DNA from: Candidatus Zipacnadia bacterium
GTDB taxonomy: Bacteria; Armatimonadota; Zipacnadia; Zipacnadales; Zipacnadaceae
DNA: 30,411 bases
NCBI GenBank assembly: GCA_029821515.1
Contig: JALGTD010000001.1
Span: forward strand, 1 to 30,411
Direction: 5' to 3'
The translations under genes and the position numbers were made by a program. The notes under the pieces are model-generated. The model did no database searches. It saw only the letters and a list, made by a program, of their open reading frames with translations, and had not been told where the DNA came from. Position 1 is the stretch's first letter; every line of letters begins with the position of its first letter. Positions 8,473-15,842 of the stretch are shown here, piece by piece.

Positions 8473-9060
8473 GTGGCTACACCACTAATTCGGATATATG
8501 GGGACCCGGTTCTGCGCACGAAGGCCAAGCAGGTTCGCGAGCTAGACGAAGAGGTCCAGGCTCTGGTAGAGCAGATGGTTGCGGCAATGTGTGATAATCA
8601 GGGTGTCGGACTGGCTGCGCCGCAGGTCGGCTCGCTGTTGCAAGTGATTGTGGCGCGACCTGACACCGAAGAAGACACCGAGATCTTTCAGTTGATAAAT
8701 CCTCGCATTATCGCCGCCGACGGCAGCCAGGAGGGGATAGAGGGCTGCTTGAGCTTGCCTAGCTTGCGGGGCGAGGTGAAACGATCCGCACAAGTTGCTG
8801 TGGAGGCAATGACTCCCGAGGGGAAGAACATAACGATCGAGGCGACTGGGCTGCTGGCGCGAGTCTTCGAGCATGAGATTGACCACCTCAACAGCGTCTT
8901 GTTTGTTGACAGGACTGCTGCTGATACGCTCTGTTGGCTGATTCCTGATCCCGAGACAGAAGATGGTTATCGGCTGGAAGAGACCACTATTGAAGAGGCC
9001 GAGCAGTGCTTCGCTCGGCTGCGGGACAAACGTCAGGCCAAGGGGGGAGCCCAGCAGTGA
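8473..9060 (+). CDS. def: Peptide deformylase
   Basis: Peptide deformylase removes the formyl group from the N-terminal methionine of new proteins. The three metal-site motifs are present: GVGLAAPQ (residues 44-51), EGCLSLP (Cys92) and HEIDH (His134 and His138, with Glu135 catalytic). At 195 residues it has a slightly extended C-terminus. TTG 8467 gives a longer frame but lies only 3 nt from GGGAAG. GTG 8473 sits 9 nt from that Shine-Dalgarno and gives MATPLIRIYGDPVLR, a typical N-terminus. It overlaps fmt by GTGA, so the enzymes that remove and add the formyl group are coupled. Confidence 0.95.
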   Translation: MATPLIRIYGDPVLRTKAKQVRELDEEVQALVEQMVAAMCDNQGVGLAAPQVGSLLQVIVARPDTEEDTEIFQLINPRIIAADGSQEGIEGCLSLPSLRGEVKRSAQVAVEAMTPEGKNITIEATGLLARVFEHEIDHLNSVLFVDRTAADTLCWLIPDPETEDGYRLEETTIEEAEQCFARLRDKRQAKGGAQQ

Positions 9061-10004
9061 GGGTGGTTTTTTGGGGAACGCCCGGACTCGCAGCACAGTA
9101 TCTGTCGCCACTGGCTGACCGTCAGGAACTTGTCGGGGTAGTGACCCAGCCAGATCGGCCTAAGGGGCGAAGTCGCGAGCCCAGTGCGCCGCCGGTTAAG
9201 CGGGAAGCTGTCAAATTTGGCTGTCTGGTGCTGCAACCGGAAGATCTGCTAGACCGCGATTTTCAGGGACAGTTGCGAGAGCTATCACCTGACGTCTTCG
9301 CGGTGGTAGCATACGGATGCATTCTGCCGCCCAGTGTCATTGAGATGCCAGCCCAGGCAGCGGTAAATGTTCATTATTCCTTGCTGCCCCAGTTACGGGG
9401 AGCTGCGCCGGTGCAGCATGCCTTGATGCAGGGCTTGACAGAAACGGGTGTTACGGTGCAATATGTAGCGGAACAGCTTGATGCTGGCGACATCATCCTG
9501 CAGCAGAGCATCACTATCGAGCCTGGTGACAATACGGCTATACTGACTCAGCGCCTTACGGAGATCGGTGTTCCCTTGTTGCTGGAGGTATTGGAGCTAA
9601 TTGTTTGCAGCCGGGTCACAGCGCGGTCCCAGGATCACACGGCGGCCACTTATGCGCCTCTACTAACCAGGGAGGATGGCATCATTGACTGGTGTCGGCC
9701 GGCCCGGGATATTGTCAATCAGATCCGGGCCTGCTATCCGTGGCCAGGCAGTGTTTGTTGGCTGGGCGATCGACAGATTAAGATAACCAGTGCCAATGCT
9801 ATTGCCCAGGCGGATTTTGAAGAAGGAGATTGCGGGCAGATTGTTGAAATTAGACAGCAAGAGGGATTTGTAGTGCAAGCCAAGCCGGGCGAGGTGTTGA
9901 TTACACGATTGCAGCCAGCCGGACGGCAGGAAATGTCCGCTGTTGACTTTCTGCGGGGAGCGCGATTGAGCAAAGGTGCACGGTTTGAGTCTGTTAATAT
10001 TTGA
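9057..10004 (+). CDS. fmt: Methionyl-tRNA formyltransferase
   Basis: Fmt transfers a formyl group from 10-formyltetrahydrofolate to initiator methionyl-tRNA. The family start RVVFWGTPGLAAQYL is followed by the catalytic segment VNVHYSLLPQLRGAAP (N104, H106, SLLP) and LDAGDI (D142). A C-terminal tRNA-binding domain runs from about residue 205. The length of 315 residues is typical. A longer frame opens at 9006, but GTG 9057 overlaps the def stop as GTGA and has AGGGGGGAG upstream, so I use it. Def-fmt pairing is widely conserved. Confidence 0.95.
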   Translation: MRVVFWGTPGLAAQYLSPLADRQELVGVVTQPDRPKGRSREPSAPPVKREAVKFGCLVLQPEDLLDRDFQGQLRELSPDVFAVVAYGCILPPSVIEMPAQAAVNVHYSLLPQLRGAAPVQHALMQGLTETGVTVQYVAEQLDAGDIILQQSITIEPGDNTAILTQRLTEIGVPLLLEVLELIVCSRVTARSQDHTAATYAPLLTREDGIIDWCRPARDIVNQIRACYPWPGSVCWLGDRQIKITSANAIAQADFEEGDCGQIVEIRQQEGFVVQAKPGEVLITRLQPAGRQEMSAVDFLRGARLSKGARFESVNI

Positions 10005-10063
10005 GTCAACAACTTACGGTAAGCTCTGATAAAATAGCGGATCGTTGTCACAGGGGGTTCGTT

Positions 10064-10411
10064 ATGACTCAAATGTTGCAGAAAGCCGATGAGTTGCGCC
10101 GCAATGGAGAGTATGAACAAGCCCGCGAACTGTATAAGCAGATCGTGGCCGACCAGCCTGGCGAGCCGATGGGGTGGTGGGGGCTGGCCCATGTGGTGAT
10201 GAACCAGGGGGATTTTGAACTGGCTGGGGAGAATTTTCAGCGGGCTGCCAAGCTGGCGCCCAAGAATCAGCGCATAATCTACGATTGGGCAATGCTGTAT
10301 ACTATGCTGGGTGAGTACGACGCAGCCCGCCCGTTGTTTGAGAAGGTTGTGGCGATGGCTCCCAGCAGCAAAGAAGCAGCAGATGCCCAGAAACAATTAA
10401 CTTACTACTAA
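10064..10411 (+). CDS. Small TPR-repeat protein
   Basis: This 115-residue protein consists of about three tetratricopeptide repeats (ADELRRNGEYEQARELYKQIV, GLAHVVMNQGDFELAGENFQRAAKLAP, WAMLYTMLGEYDAARPLFEKVVAMAP). There is no signal peptide or membrane segment, so it is probably a cytoplasmic protein-protein adaptor. A longer frame from TTG 10001 overlaps the fmt stop, but ATG 10064 has AGGGGG upstream and gives the cleaner N-terminus. It is co-directional with fmt and followed 30 bp later by the corrinoid activator. The partner is unknown. Confidence 0.75.
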   Translation: MTQMLQKADELRRNGEYEQARELYKQIVADQPGEPMGWWGLAHVVMNQGDFELAGENFQRAAKLAPKNQRIIYDWAMLYTMLGEYDAARPLFEKVVAMAPSSKEAADAQKQLTYY

Positions 10412-10441
10412 CCAGTAACAGGCTTTGGAGTACACCAATAT

Positions 10442-12283
10442 ATGTCCGATTATGTCACGGTGACTTTCGAGCCGGCAGGGGCAAATGTGCAAGTTCCTGT
10501 CGGCACTAACCTATATGAAGCCGGCCAGCGAGCCGGCATTGAGATAGCTGGCTCCTGCGGCGGCCAGGGCATTTGCGGAGAGTGCCAGGTTATTATTGCC
10601 GATGGTATGGTCAGTGAGCTCACCTCACAGGAAAGAAAGTTATTGGCGCCGGCGCTTATCGAAGAGGGTACCCGCTTGGCCTGCCAGGCCGAGTTGCTTG
10701 GTGATGCAGTTGTTCGGGTGCCGAGCATCCAGGAGGTTGTTGTCCGCAAGACTCTGACGGCTGAATCGGTACGCTCAGTGCCCCTGGCGCCCAATGTTCG
10801 GCGTTATGACCTTAATGTCCCTGCCCCTAGTATCGACGATCAACGCAGTGACTTTCGGAGATTGGCCGAGGCGATAACTGAGCGGTCCTCTGACTTGACG
10901 GCCACGGTGCAGTGTCTGGGTAGTTTGGCCACTGCGTTGCGGGCTGAAGATCAGCAGATCGCGGTAACCGCGGTCGGCAGCCAAGTTGTGGATGTAAGGC
11001 AGGCCTCTATGCGGTCACCAGTTCTGGGGGTTGCCGTGGACATTGGCACCTCCACAGTGGCAGTCTATCTGGTAGATATGGAGACAGGGGAACATCTCGT
11101 CACTGCGGCCGGCCAGAATCCGCAGACGCAATTCGGAGCAGATGTTATCACACGCATCCAATATGCTAACAGCCACGATGACGGCTTGACTGTGCTACGG
11201 GATGCGATTGTGGCGGCCATTAATCGTTTTATTGGTCAAGCCGTGGCAGAGGTTGGTGCTACCCCCGCTGATGTCTATGAGGCAACGATAGTTGGCAACA
11301 CCTGTATGCATCACATCTTTCTGGGCTTGGAGCCGCGCTATTTGGCACAAAGTCCCTATGTGCCGGTGACCACTGAAGCGGTCAGCACGTCTGCAGATCG
11401 GCTTGGTCTGCAGATAAACCCACGAGGCAACGTTTTTTGCCTGCCGTGCATAGCCGGATTTGTGGGAGCTGACACTGTCGGTGTGATTGTTGCCAGTGAG
11501 CTGACGCGGCGCGACCGTCCCACTCTGGCGATAGATATCGGGACTAATGGTGAAATAGCGCTATGGTCTGGTGAGCGGCTGCTGACCGCCTCCTGCGCGG
11601 CGGGTCCGGCCTTTGAAGGCGCTCAGATTCACCACGGAATGAGAGCAGGTCCGGGCGCAATAGATGAAGTGTTTATAAGTGGCGATGACCTGGCAGTGCA
11701 TACAATTGATGATCAGCCCGCCCGGGGTATTTGCGGCTCGGGGCTTTTTGATGCGATGGCGGTGTTGCTGGAATTAGGGTTGGTTGACGCAAAGGGACAT
11801 ATGGTTGACGGCCAGAGTGATGGAGCTTTGTCCGACATCGTGGCAAGGCGTGTGGATGGCGAAGCCAACGAACGCCACGTAGTTCTGGCCGATGCTGAGC
11901 AAAGCGCAAACGGTCCCATAGTGTTGACCCAGAGGGACGTCCGCGAGATACAACTGGCCAATAGCGCGATTCGGGCCTCAACAGAGATGTTGCTTGAGAT
12001 GGTCGGCTTGGAGCCGGATGGCCTGGACGAGGTGCTCATTGCTGGGGCCTTCGGCAACTTCATTAATCCCGCTAGCGCGCTACGGATAGGGTTGCTTCCT
12101 GAGGTGCCAGAGGGTAAAATAGCAGGGATTGGCAATGCGGCCGGGGCTGGAGCAATCCTGACGCTGGTCTCCCAGCGTGAGCGTGACTATGCCAGGCAGG
12201 TGACCGAGAGGGCCGAGCACATTGAGCTGTTTCGTAGCTCCGACTTTCAGGACCGATTTGCCGAGTATATGATATTTCCATAA
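10442..12283 (+). CDS. RACo-type reductive activator of corrinoid proteins (2Fe-2S ferredoxin plus ASKHA ATPase domain)
   Basis: Proteins of this type use ATP to re-reduce Co(II) to Co(I) in corrinoid methyl carriers that have been oxidatively inactivated. The N-terminus is a plant-type 2Fe-2S ferredoxin domain with cysteines C39, C45, C48 and C81. A linker follows, then an ASKHA-fold ATPase region from about residue 195 (GVAVDIGTSTVAVYLVDMETG, TLAIDIGTNGEIALW, GICGSGLFDAM, VLIAGAFGNFINPASALRIGLLP). The architecture and the 613-residue length match the RACo family (DUF4445 proteins) rather than RamA, which has a C-terminal 4Fe-4S domain. The next gene encodes a corrinoid protein, the expected substrate. 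No methyltransferase is adjacent. Confidence 0.85.
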   Translation: MSDYVTVTFEPAGANVQVPVGTNLYEAGQRAGIEIAGSCGGQGICGECQVIIADGMVSELTSQERKLLAPALIEEGTRLACQAELLGDAVVRVPSIQEVVVRKTLTAESVRSVPLAPNVRRYDLNVPAPSIDDQRSDFRRLAEAITERSSDLTATVQCLGSLATALRAEDQQIAVTAVGSQVVDVRQASMRSPVLGVAVDIGTSTVAVYLVDMETGEHLVTAAGQNPQTQFGADVITRIQYANSHDDGLTVLRDAIVAAINRFIGQAVAEVGATPADVYEATIVGNTCMHHIFLGLEPRYLAQSPYVPVTTEAVSTSADRLGLQINPRGNVFCLPCIAGFVGADTVGVIVASELTRRDRPTLAIDIGTNGEIALWSGERLLTASCAAGPAFEGAQIHHGMRAGPGAIDEVFISGDDLAVHTIDDQPARGICGSGLFDAMAVLLELGLVDAKGHMVDGQSDGALSDIVARRVDGEANERHVVLADAEQSANGPIVLTQRDVREIQLANSAIRASTEMLLEMVGLEPDGLDEVLIAGAFGNFINPASALRIGLLPEVPEGKIAGIGNAAGAGAILTLVSQRERDYARQVTERAEHIELFRSSDFQDRFAEYMIFP

Positions 12284-12287
12284 GACG

Positions 12288-12338
12288 AGCAGGTATTACC
12301 CAAGCCGGCAATGAACCTGCTGGTTGTCGAGCAGCAGG
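12288..12338 (+). promoter_or_regulatory. Two mutually exclusive hairpins between the activator and corrinoid genes
   Basis: AGCAGGT (12288-12294) can pair with ACCTGCT (12315-12321). CCTGCTG (12316-12322) can instead pair with CAGCAGG (12332-12338), each as a perfect 7-bp stem. The middle segment is shared, so only one can form at a time, the geometry of an attenuator. No strong T tract follows (CACTTTCTAAG). A strong AGGAGG Shine-Dalgarno follows before the corrinoid protein ATG. A regulatory role is inferred. Confidence 0.35.
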
Positions 12339-12379
12339 CACTTTCTAAGACACGTCTAGTTGTAATAGGAGGATGACCG

Positions 12380-13018
12380 ATGGCAGACCTAGAAGCTCTA
12401 GGACAAGCAGTAATCAATGGGGACCGTGACGAGGCGGCGCGTCTCGCCCAGAAAGCAGTTGATGAAGGAGTCGATCCCGAGATCATTGTCAACGAGGGGC
12501 TCATTGTGGGGATGAATGAGGTGGGCCGCAGGTTTAAGGCCAATGAGTTCTATGTCCCCGAGGTGCTGATTGCCGCCCGAGCAATGCACGGGGGTATGGA
12601 CATCGTTAAGCCGCTGCTGGCGGAAAGCGGGATCGAGCCGCGCGGACAGGTGCTGATTGGCACTGCCCAGGGCGACCTGCACGACATTGGCAAGAACCTC
12701 GTTGCGATGATGCTCGAAGGGGGAGGATATGAGGTCATTGACCTGGGGGTGGATGTCTCGCCGGACCAGTTTGTTGAGGCAGTCAACGAACACTCGCCGA
12801 ACATCGTAGCGATGTCGGCGTTGTTGACCACAACGATGCCGGGGATGAAGGATACGATTGAGGCGCTGGATGCTGCCGGCGTCCGCCAGCAGATCAAGGT
12901 TATGATCGGAGGCGCGCCCGTTACCCAGGACTATGCTGATGAAATTAGCGCCGATGGCTATGCTCCGGATGCCGCCTCGGCCGTCGATCTGGCTGCTGAG
13001 CTTGTGGCGTCGTCGTAA
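12380..13018 (+). CDS. Corrinoid (B12)-binding methyl-carrier protein, MtaC/MttC-like
   Basis: These proteins hold a cobamide whose cobalt accepts a methyl group from one methyltransferase and passes it to another. The N-terminal ~90 residues form the helical cap domain (ALGQAVINGDRDEAARLAQKA, ANEFYVPEVLIAARAM). The Rossmann-like B12 domain carries the DxHxxG motif DLHDIG, with His101 as the predicted lower axial ligand, then the family segments MSALLTTTMPGM, MIGGAPV and DGYAPDA. The length of 212 residues is typical. ATG 12380 has a strong AGGAGG. The activator gene just upstream supports the assignment. The methyl donor cannot be told from this protein alone. Confidence 0.9.
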   Translation: MADLEALGQAVINGDRDEAARLAQKAVDEGVDPEIIVNEGLIVGMNEVGRRFKANEFYVPEVLIAARAMHGGMDIVKPLLAESGIEPRGQVLIGTAQGDLHDIGKNLVAMMLEGGGYEVIDLGVDVSPDQFVEAVNEHSPNIVAMSALLTTTMPGMKDTIEALDAAGVRQQIKVMIGGAPVTQDYADEISADGYAPDAASAVDLAAELVASS

Positions 13019-13121
13019 CTGCCTTTACCGCTGGGCCCGTTCCCAGCCAGCTGACTATGCAGTCCGTGTCAGAAGCTGGGGCTTGGCTCCGTCTGGTAGC
13101 CATCGCCTGTTGAAACATCCA

Positions 13122-13149
13122 GCCGCAGCTACGCCTATGTAGCTGCGGC
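13122..13149 (+). promoter_or_regulatory. Perfect 11-bp hairpin just before the transporter start
   Basis: GCCGCAGCTAC (13122-13132) and GTAGCTGCGGC (13139-13149) form an 11-bp perfect stem with a 6-nt loop. No T tract follows. The hairpin ends 2 nt before the only candidate Shine-Dalgarno (GAGG, 13152-13155) and 11 nt before GTG 13161. It could be a terminator of the corrinoid pair lacking a U-run, or a structure affecting translation of the transporter. Confidence 0.5.
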
Positions 13150-13160
13150 CTGAGGTACTA

Positions 13161-13646
13161 GTGCAGATGAATACCGAAACGATGAGCGGCAGCAAAAAAG
13201 CAGGCAAAGGACGATCTGTTATGTGGATTGCGCTGGCGGTATTACTGATGGCCATAATGCTGGGGGCGGCTGGTCAGATCTGTCTGAAATTTGGCCTGGG
13301 CAAGCTGGATTCCCAGGCGGCATTTGTGGTTATCACAGCGATGTTCCGCGACTGGTATGTATTGGCTGGCTTTATTGCTTATGGTGTCAGTTCGTTGATG
13401 TACCTGTTTGTGCTGTCGCGGCTGGATGTAAGCTACGCCTACCCTTTTGTTGCCATAAATTACGTTTTCGTCACCTTTCTGGCGTGGCTTATTCTAAAGG
13501 AGAGTGTGCCGACCTTGCGGCTGGTTGGCCTGGCCATAATCTGCATTGGAGTTGTAGTACTATCCACCAGTTACAGGGGCCACCAGCCAGACTCCGGTGG
13601 CAGCCTCGGCACTAGTGCCATCGAAAGGCCGGTCAATCAGGAATAG
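13161..13646 (+). CDS. Small DMT-superfamily membrane transporter (EamA/SMR-like, ArnE/ArnF-like)
   Basis: This 161-residue protein has four predicted membrane helices after a ~20-residue basic cytoplasmic N-terminus (VMWIALAVLLMAIMLGAAGQICLKFGL, WYVLAGFIAYGVSSLMYLFVLSRL, SYAYPFVAINYVFVTFLAWLIL, LRLVGLAIICIGVVVLS). The pattern with LSRLDVSYAYPF and LKESVPTLRLVGLAIICIGVVVL is typical of small multidrug-resistance/EamA proteins, including flippase subunits for undecaprenyl-linked aminosugars. The cytoplasmic tail is polar. GTG 13161 and ATG 13167 are both possible starts. The YfhO-like gene 67 bp downstream suggests a role in moving a lipid-linked sugar across the membrane, which is inference. 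Confidence 0.75.
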   Translation: MQMNTETMSGSKKAGKGRSVMWIALAVLLMAIMLGAAGQICLKFGLGKLDSQAAFVVITAMFRDWYVLAGFIAYGVSSLMYLFVLSRLDVSYAYPFVAINYVFVTFLAWLILKESVPTLRLVGLAIICIGVVVLSTSYRGHQPDSGGSLGTSAIERPVNQE

Positions 13647-13712
13647 CGAACCTGCCGGCATTTGCTTGTTTCGCCAGCGTATCAGACTTCCGTCACTGCC
13701 GGGGGAGTATTA

Positions 13713-15836
13713 GTGTCCCAACGCAGCAACGGTAAATATGTGCCGCTGGTGGCAGTTGCCGTTCTGGGCGCTGTTGCTCTGGGCTTTTGGTCACCGTGTC
13801 TCTTCTTCGGTAGAGTTCCTGCCACCGTTGAGCATCAAAGCTGGATGGTGCCGTGGCGCGGAGCTCAGCCCCCTGAGATAGTCGGGCGACAGTGGGATCC
13901 GCTGCTGTGGGATAGTGTAGCGCAGTTCTATCCGTGGCGAGTACTGCTGCGGCGAGGATTGCGTGAGGGCGAGCTGCCGCTGTGGTCTCCGTATCAGTAC
14001 TGTGGATACCCTCTGGTGGGCAACGGCCAATCGGGAGTATTTTATCCCCTTAATTGGCTGCTGCTCATTTTGCCGACAGCAAAGTTTCTGGGAATTAGCC
14101 TGGCCCTGCACCTCTTCATCGCGGGCTTGCTGACTTTCTACTTCTGTCGCCTGCTGAGGCTGTCAGTCCTCCCCGCGCTCTTTGCCGCTCTGGCCTTCTC
14201 ATACGGCGGGTTTATGATAACGTGGGCGCTGCTGCCGACACTGGTGGCCAGCGCAGTATGGCTGCCGGGTGCACTTGCTGGCATTGAGTTGACCCAGCGC
14301 AGGCGCCGCTGCTGGGGTACAGTGCTGCTGGCGATTTCTCTGGGCCTGACCCTGTTGGCTGGACATATGCAGGTTGCAGCCTATGTGTGGATGGTCGCCG
14401 GGGTATATGCACTGGGTCGGTTGTTGTACAATCTGTGGCGCAAGGAGGCGGTGACCTGGTGGCCGGTACTGGCTGGTGCCGGGTTAGGGCTGATGCTGGG
14501 GATGGCGCAGGTTCTGCCCACAGTTGAACTGGGAGTGAACTCGCCCCGGGGTAGTCAGGTTCCCACCGAACAAGGCTGGCAGTTTCAGCAGCACCGCTTT
14601 CTGCGACTTTTTGAGCTTATCACCTTGGTCTCACCCGATGCCCTGGGGACGCCGGCTAGCTCTTCCCTGGAGGATCAGTACTGGGGCACCAAATTCGGGA
14701 TCGTCTACAGCGAGCACTGTGGCTTTGCCGGCGTGGTAACGCTGCTATTGGCCCTTATAGCCGTCGTCTATCGTCGTGACCGTATCAGTTGGGCATTTGC
14801 TTGCGCGGCGCTGGTTGTGCTGTCAGTGATTATGGGCGGCCCGCTGGCACGTATGCTTTACTTCTGGGTGCCGAAGGTCGGCGTGATGGGCAGTTTTACT
14901 CGGTTATTGTTCGTCTATATCTTTCTGGTTGCGGTGCTGGGGGCGCTGGGCCTGGATCATCTGATGAGCCGGACCTGTGCCACCAGTCGGCTGGGGAGGG
15001 CTGCATCTTACCTGCTCGGCATCGGATTCGCGGTGGTATTACTGGCTGAGCTGCTGCCGTGGGCCTGGCGTTTCGTGCCGATGCAGCCGGCTGGGGACTT
15101 GTATCGGCAGACCGAGCTGACCCGGCAGATTCAGAAACGGTGCGATCCGACTGAGGGCCGCGTGCTCGCGATCACACCTCGTCGCGCCTGGAGCTTGCTG
15201 CGCACCCCGCCAGCCGTGCTTCCGCCCAATTCTGCTACTGTCTATGGTTACCTAAGCCCCCAGGGCTACGATTCGCTCTCAATAGACGACTACTACAAGT
15301 TTGCCGCGAAGCTGGAACACGAGCCGCCGGCGCCGGTGGAGAACGGCAATATGATGCTGCTGGAGAATTACGCATCACCCTTGCTATGTGATGTGGCAGT
15401 CAAGTGGATAGTATCAAGGGAGCCGCTGAGGGGCGATGATCTGAAATTGCTGTGGCAGGGGGAGGGTGCTTATCTGTACCGAGCGCAGTGCGCGTCGCGA
15501 TTTCGGGTAAGAAATCTGGCGGGAAAGGCAATTGAACCCAGCGCCGTCAATACTGGTCTCAATTATGTAGAGGTGCAGTTGCCTCCGGTTAACGGTGGAA
15601 CTCTGCTGGTCGCCGACACCTGGTATCCGGGATGGCGCTGCTTTGTTGATGGGCGACCAGCGGGACCTGGCCGGTGTGGAGTTTTTCGCCGTTTGGAGCT
15701 TACTGGCGGTGCTCAGTCCGTGTTTATGGCCTACTATCCAACTACGGTGGTCTGTGGCTTGTTCCTCTCATTGCTAGTAATTGGCCTGCTGGCAGCCGTG
15801 ATTACCGGGTATTGGACGGTTACCCGAAAGAATTAG
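13713..15836 (+). CDS. YfhO-family GT-C-type integral membrane protein
   Basis: A polytopic membrane protein of about 707 residues. After the first helix a large external loop carries the YfhO-family segment WDPLLWDSVAQFYPW...GELPLWSPYQYCGYPLVGNGQSGVFYPLNW, with acidic residues at D62 and D67 typical of the GT-C catalytic loop. About ten more helices follow. An extracytoplasmic C-terminal domain then contains VADTWYPGWRCFVDG and ends in a last helix. YfhO-type proteins use lipid-linked sugars to glycosylate envelope polymers in some Firmicutes; the acceptor here is unknown. A longer frame opens at TTG 13662, but GTG 13713 has GGGGGAG at good spacing and gives MSQRSNGKYVPL. The next gene starts 7 bp after its stop. 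Confidence 0.8.
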   Translation: MSQRSNGKYVPLVAVAVLGAVALGFWSPCLFFGRVPATVEHQSWMVPWRGAQPPEIVGRQWDPLLWDSVAQFYPWRVLLRRGLREGELPLWSPYQYCGYPLVGNGQSGVFYPLNWLLLILPTAKFLGISLALHLFIAGLLTFYFCRLLRLSVLPALFAALAFSYGGFMITWALLPTLVASAVWLPGALAGIELTQRRRRCWGTVLLAISLGLTLLAGHMQVAAYVWMVAGVYALGRLLYNLWRKEAVTWWPVLAGAGLGLMLGMAQVLPTVELGVNSPRGSQVPTEQGWQFQQHRFLRLFELITLVSPDALGTPASSSLEDQYWGTKFGIVYSEHCGFAGVVTLLLALIAVVYRRDRISWAFACAALVVLSVIMGGPLARMLYFWVPKVGVMGSFTRLLFVYIFLVAVLGALGLDHLMSRTCATSRLGRAASYLLGIGFAVVLLAELLPWAWRFVPMQPAGDLYRQTELTRQIQKRCDPTEGRVLAITPRRAWSLLRTPPAVLPPNSATVYGYLSPQGYDSLSIDDYYKFAAKLEHEPPAPVENGNMMLLENYASPLLCDVAVKWIVSREPLRGDDLKLLWQGEGAYLYRAQCASRFRVRNLAGKAIEPSAVNTGLNYVEVQLPPVNGGTLLVADTWYPGWRCFVDGRPAGPGRCGVFRRLELTGGAQSVFMAYYPTTVVCGLFLSLLVIGLLAAVITGYWTVTRKN

Positions 15837-15842
15837 CCTGAT

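Noticed and set aside
10005..10063. Possible promoter with TTGAGT and TAAAAT before the TPR gene
   Set aside because: The spacing is about 23 bp, too long for a sigma-70 promoter, and no better -35 box is present.
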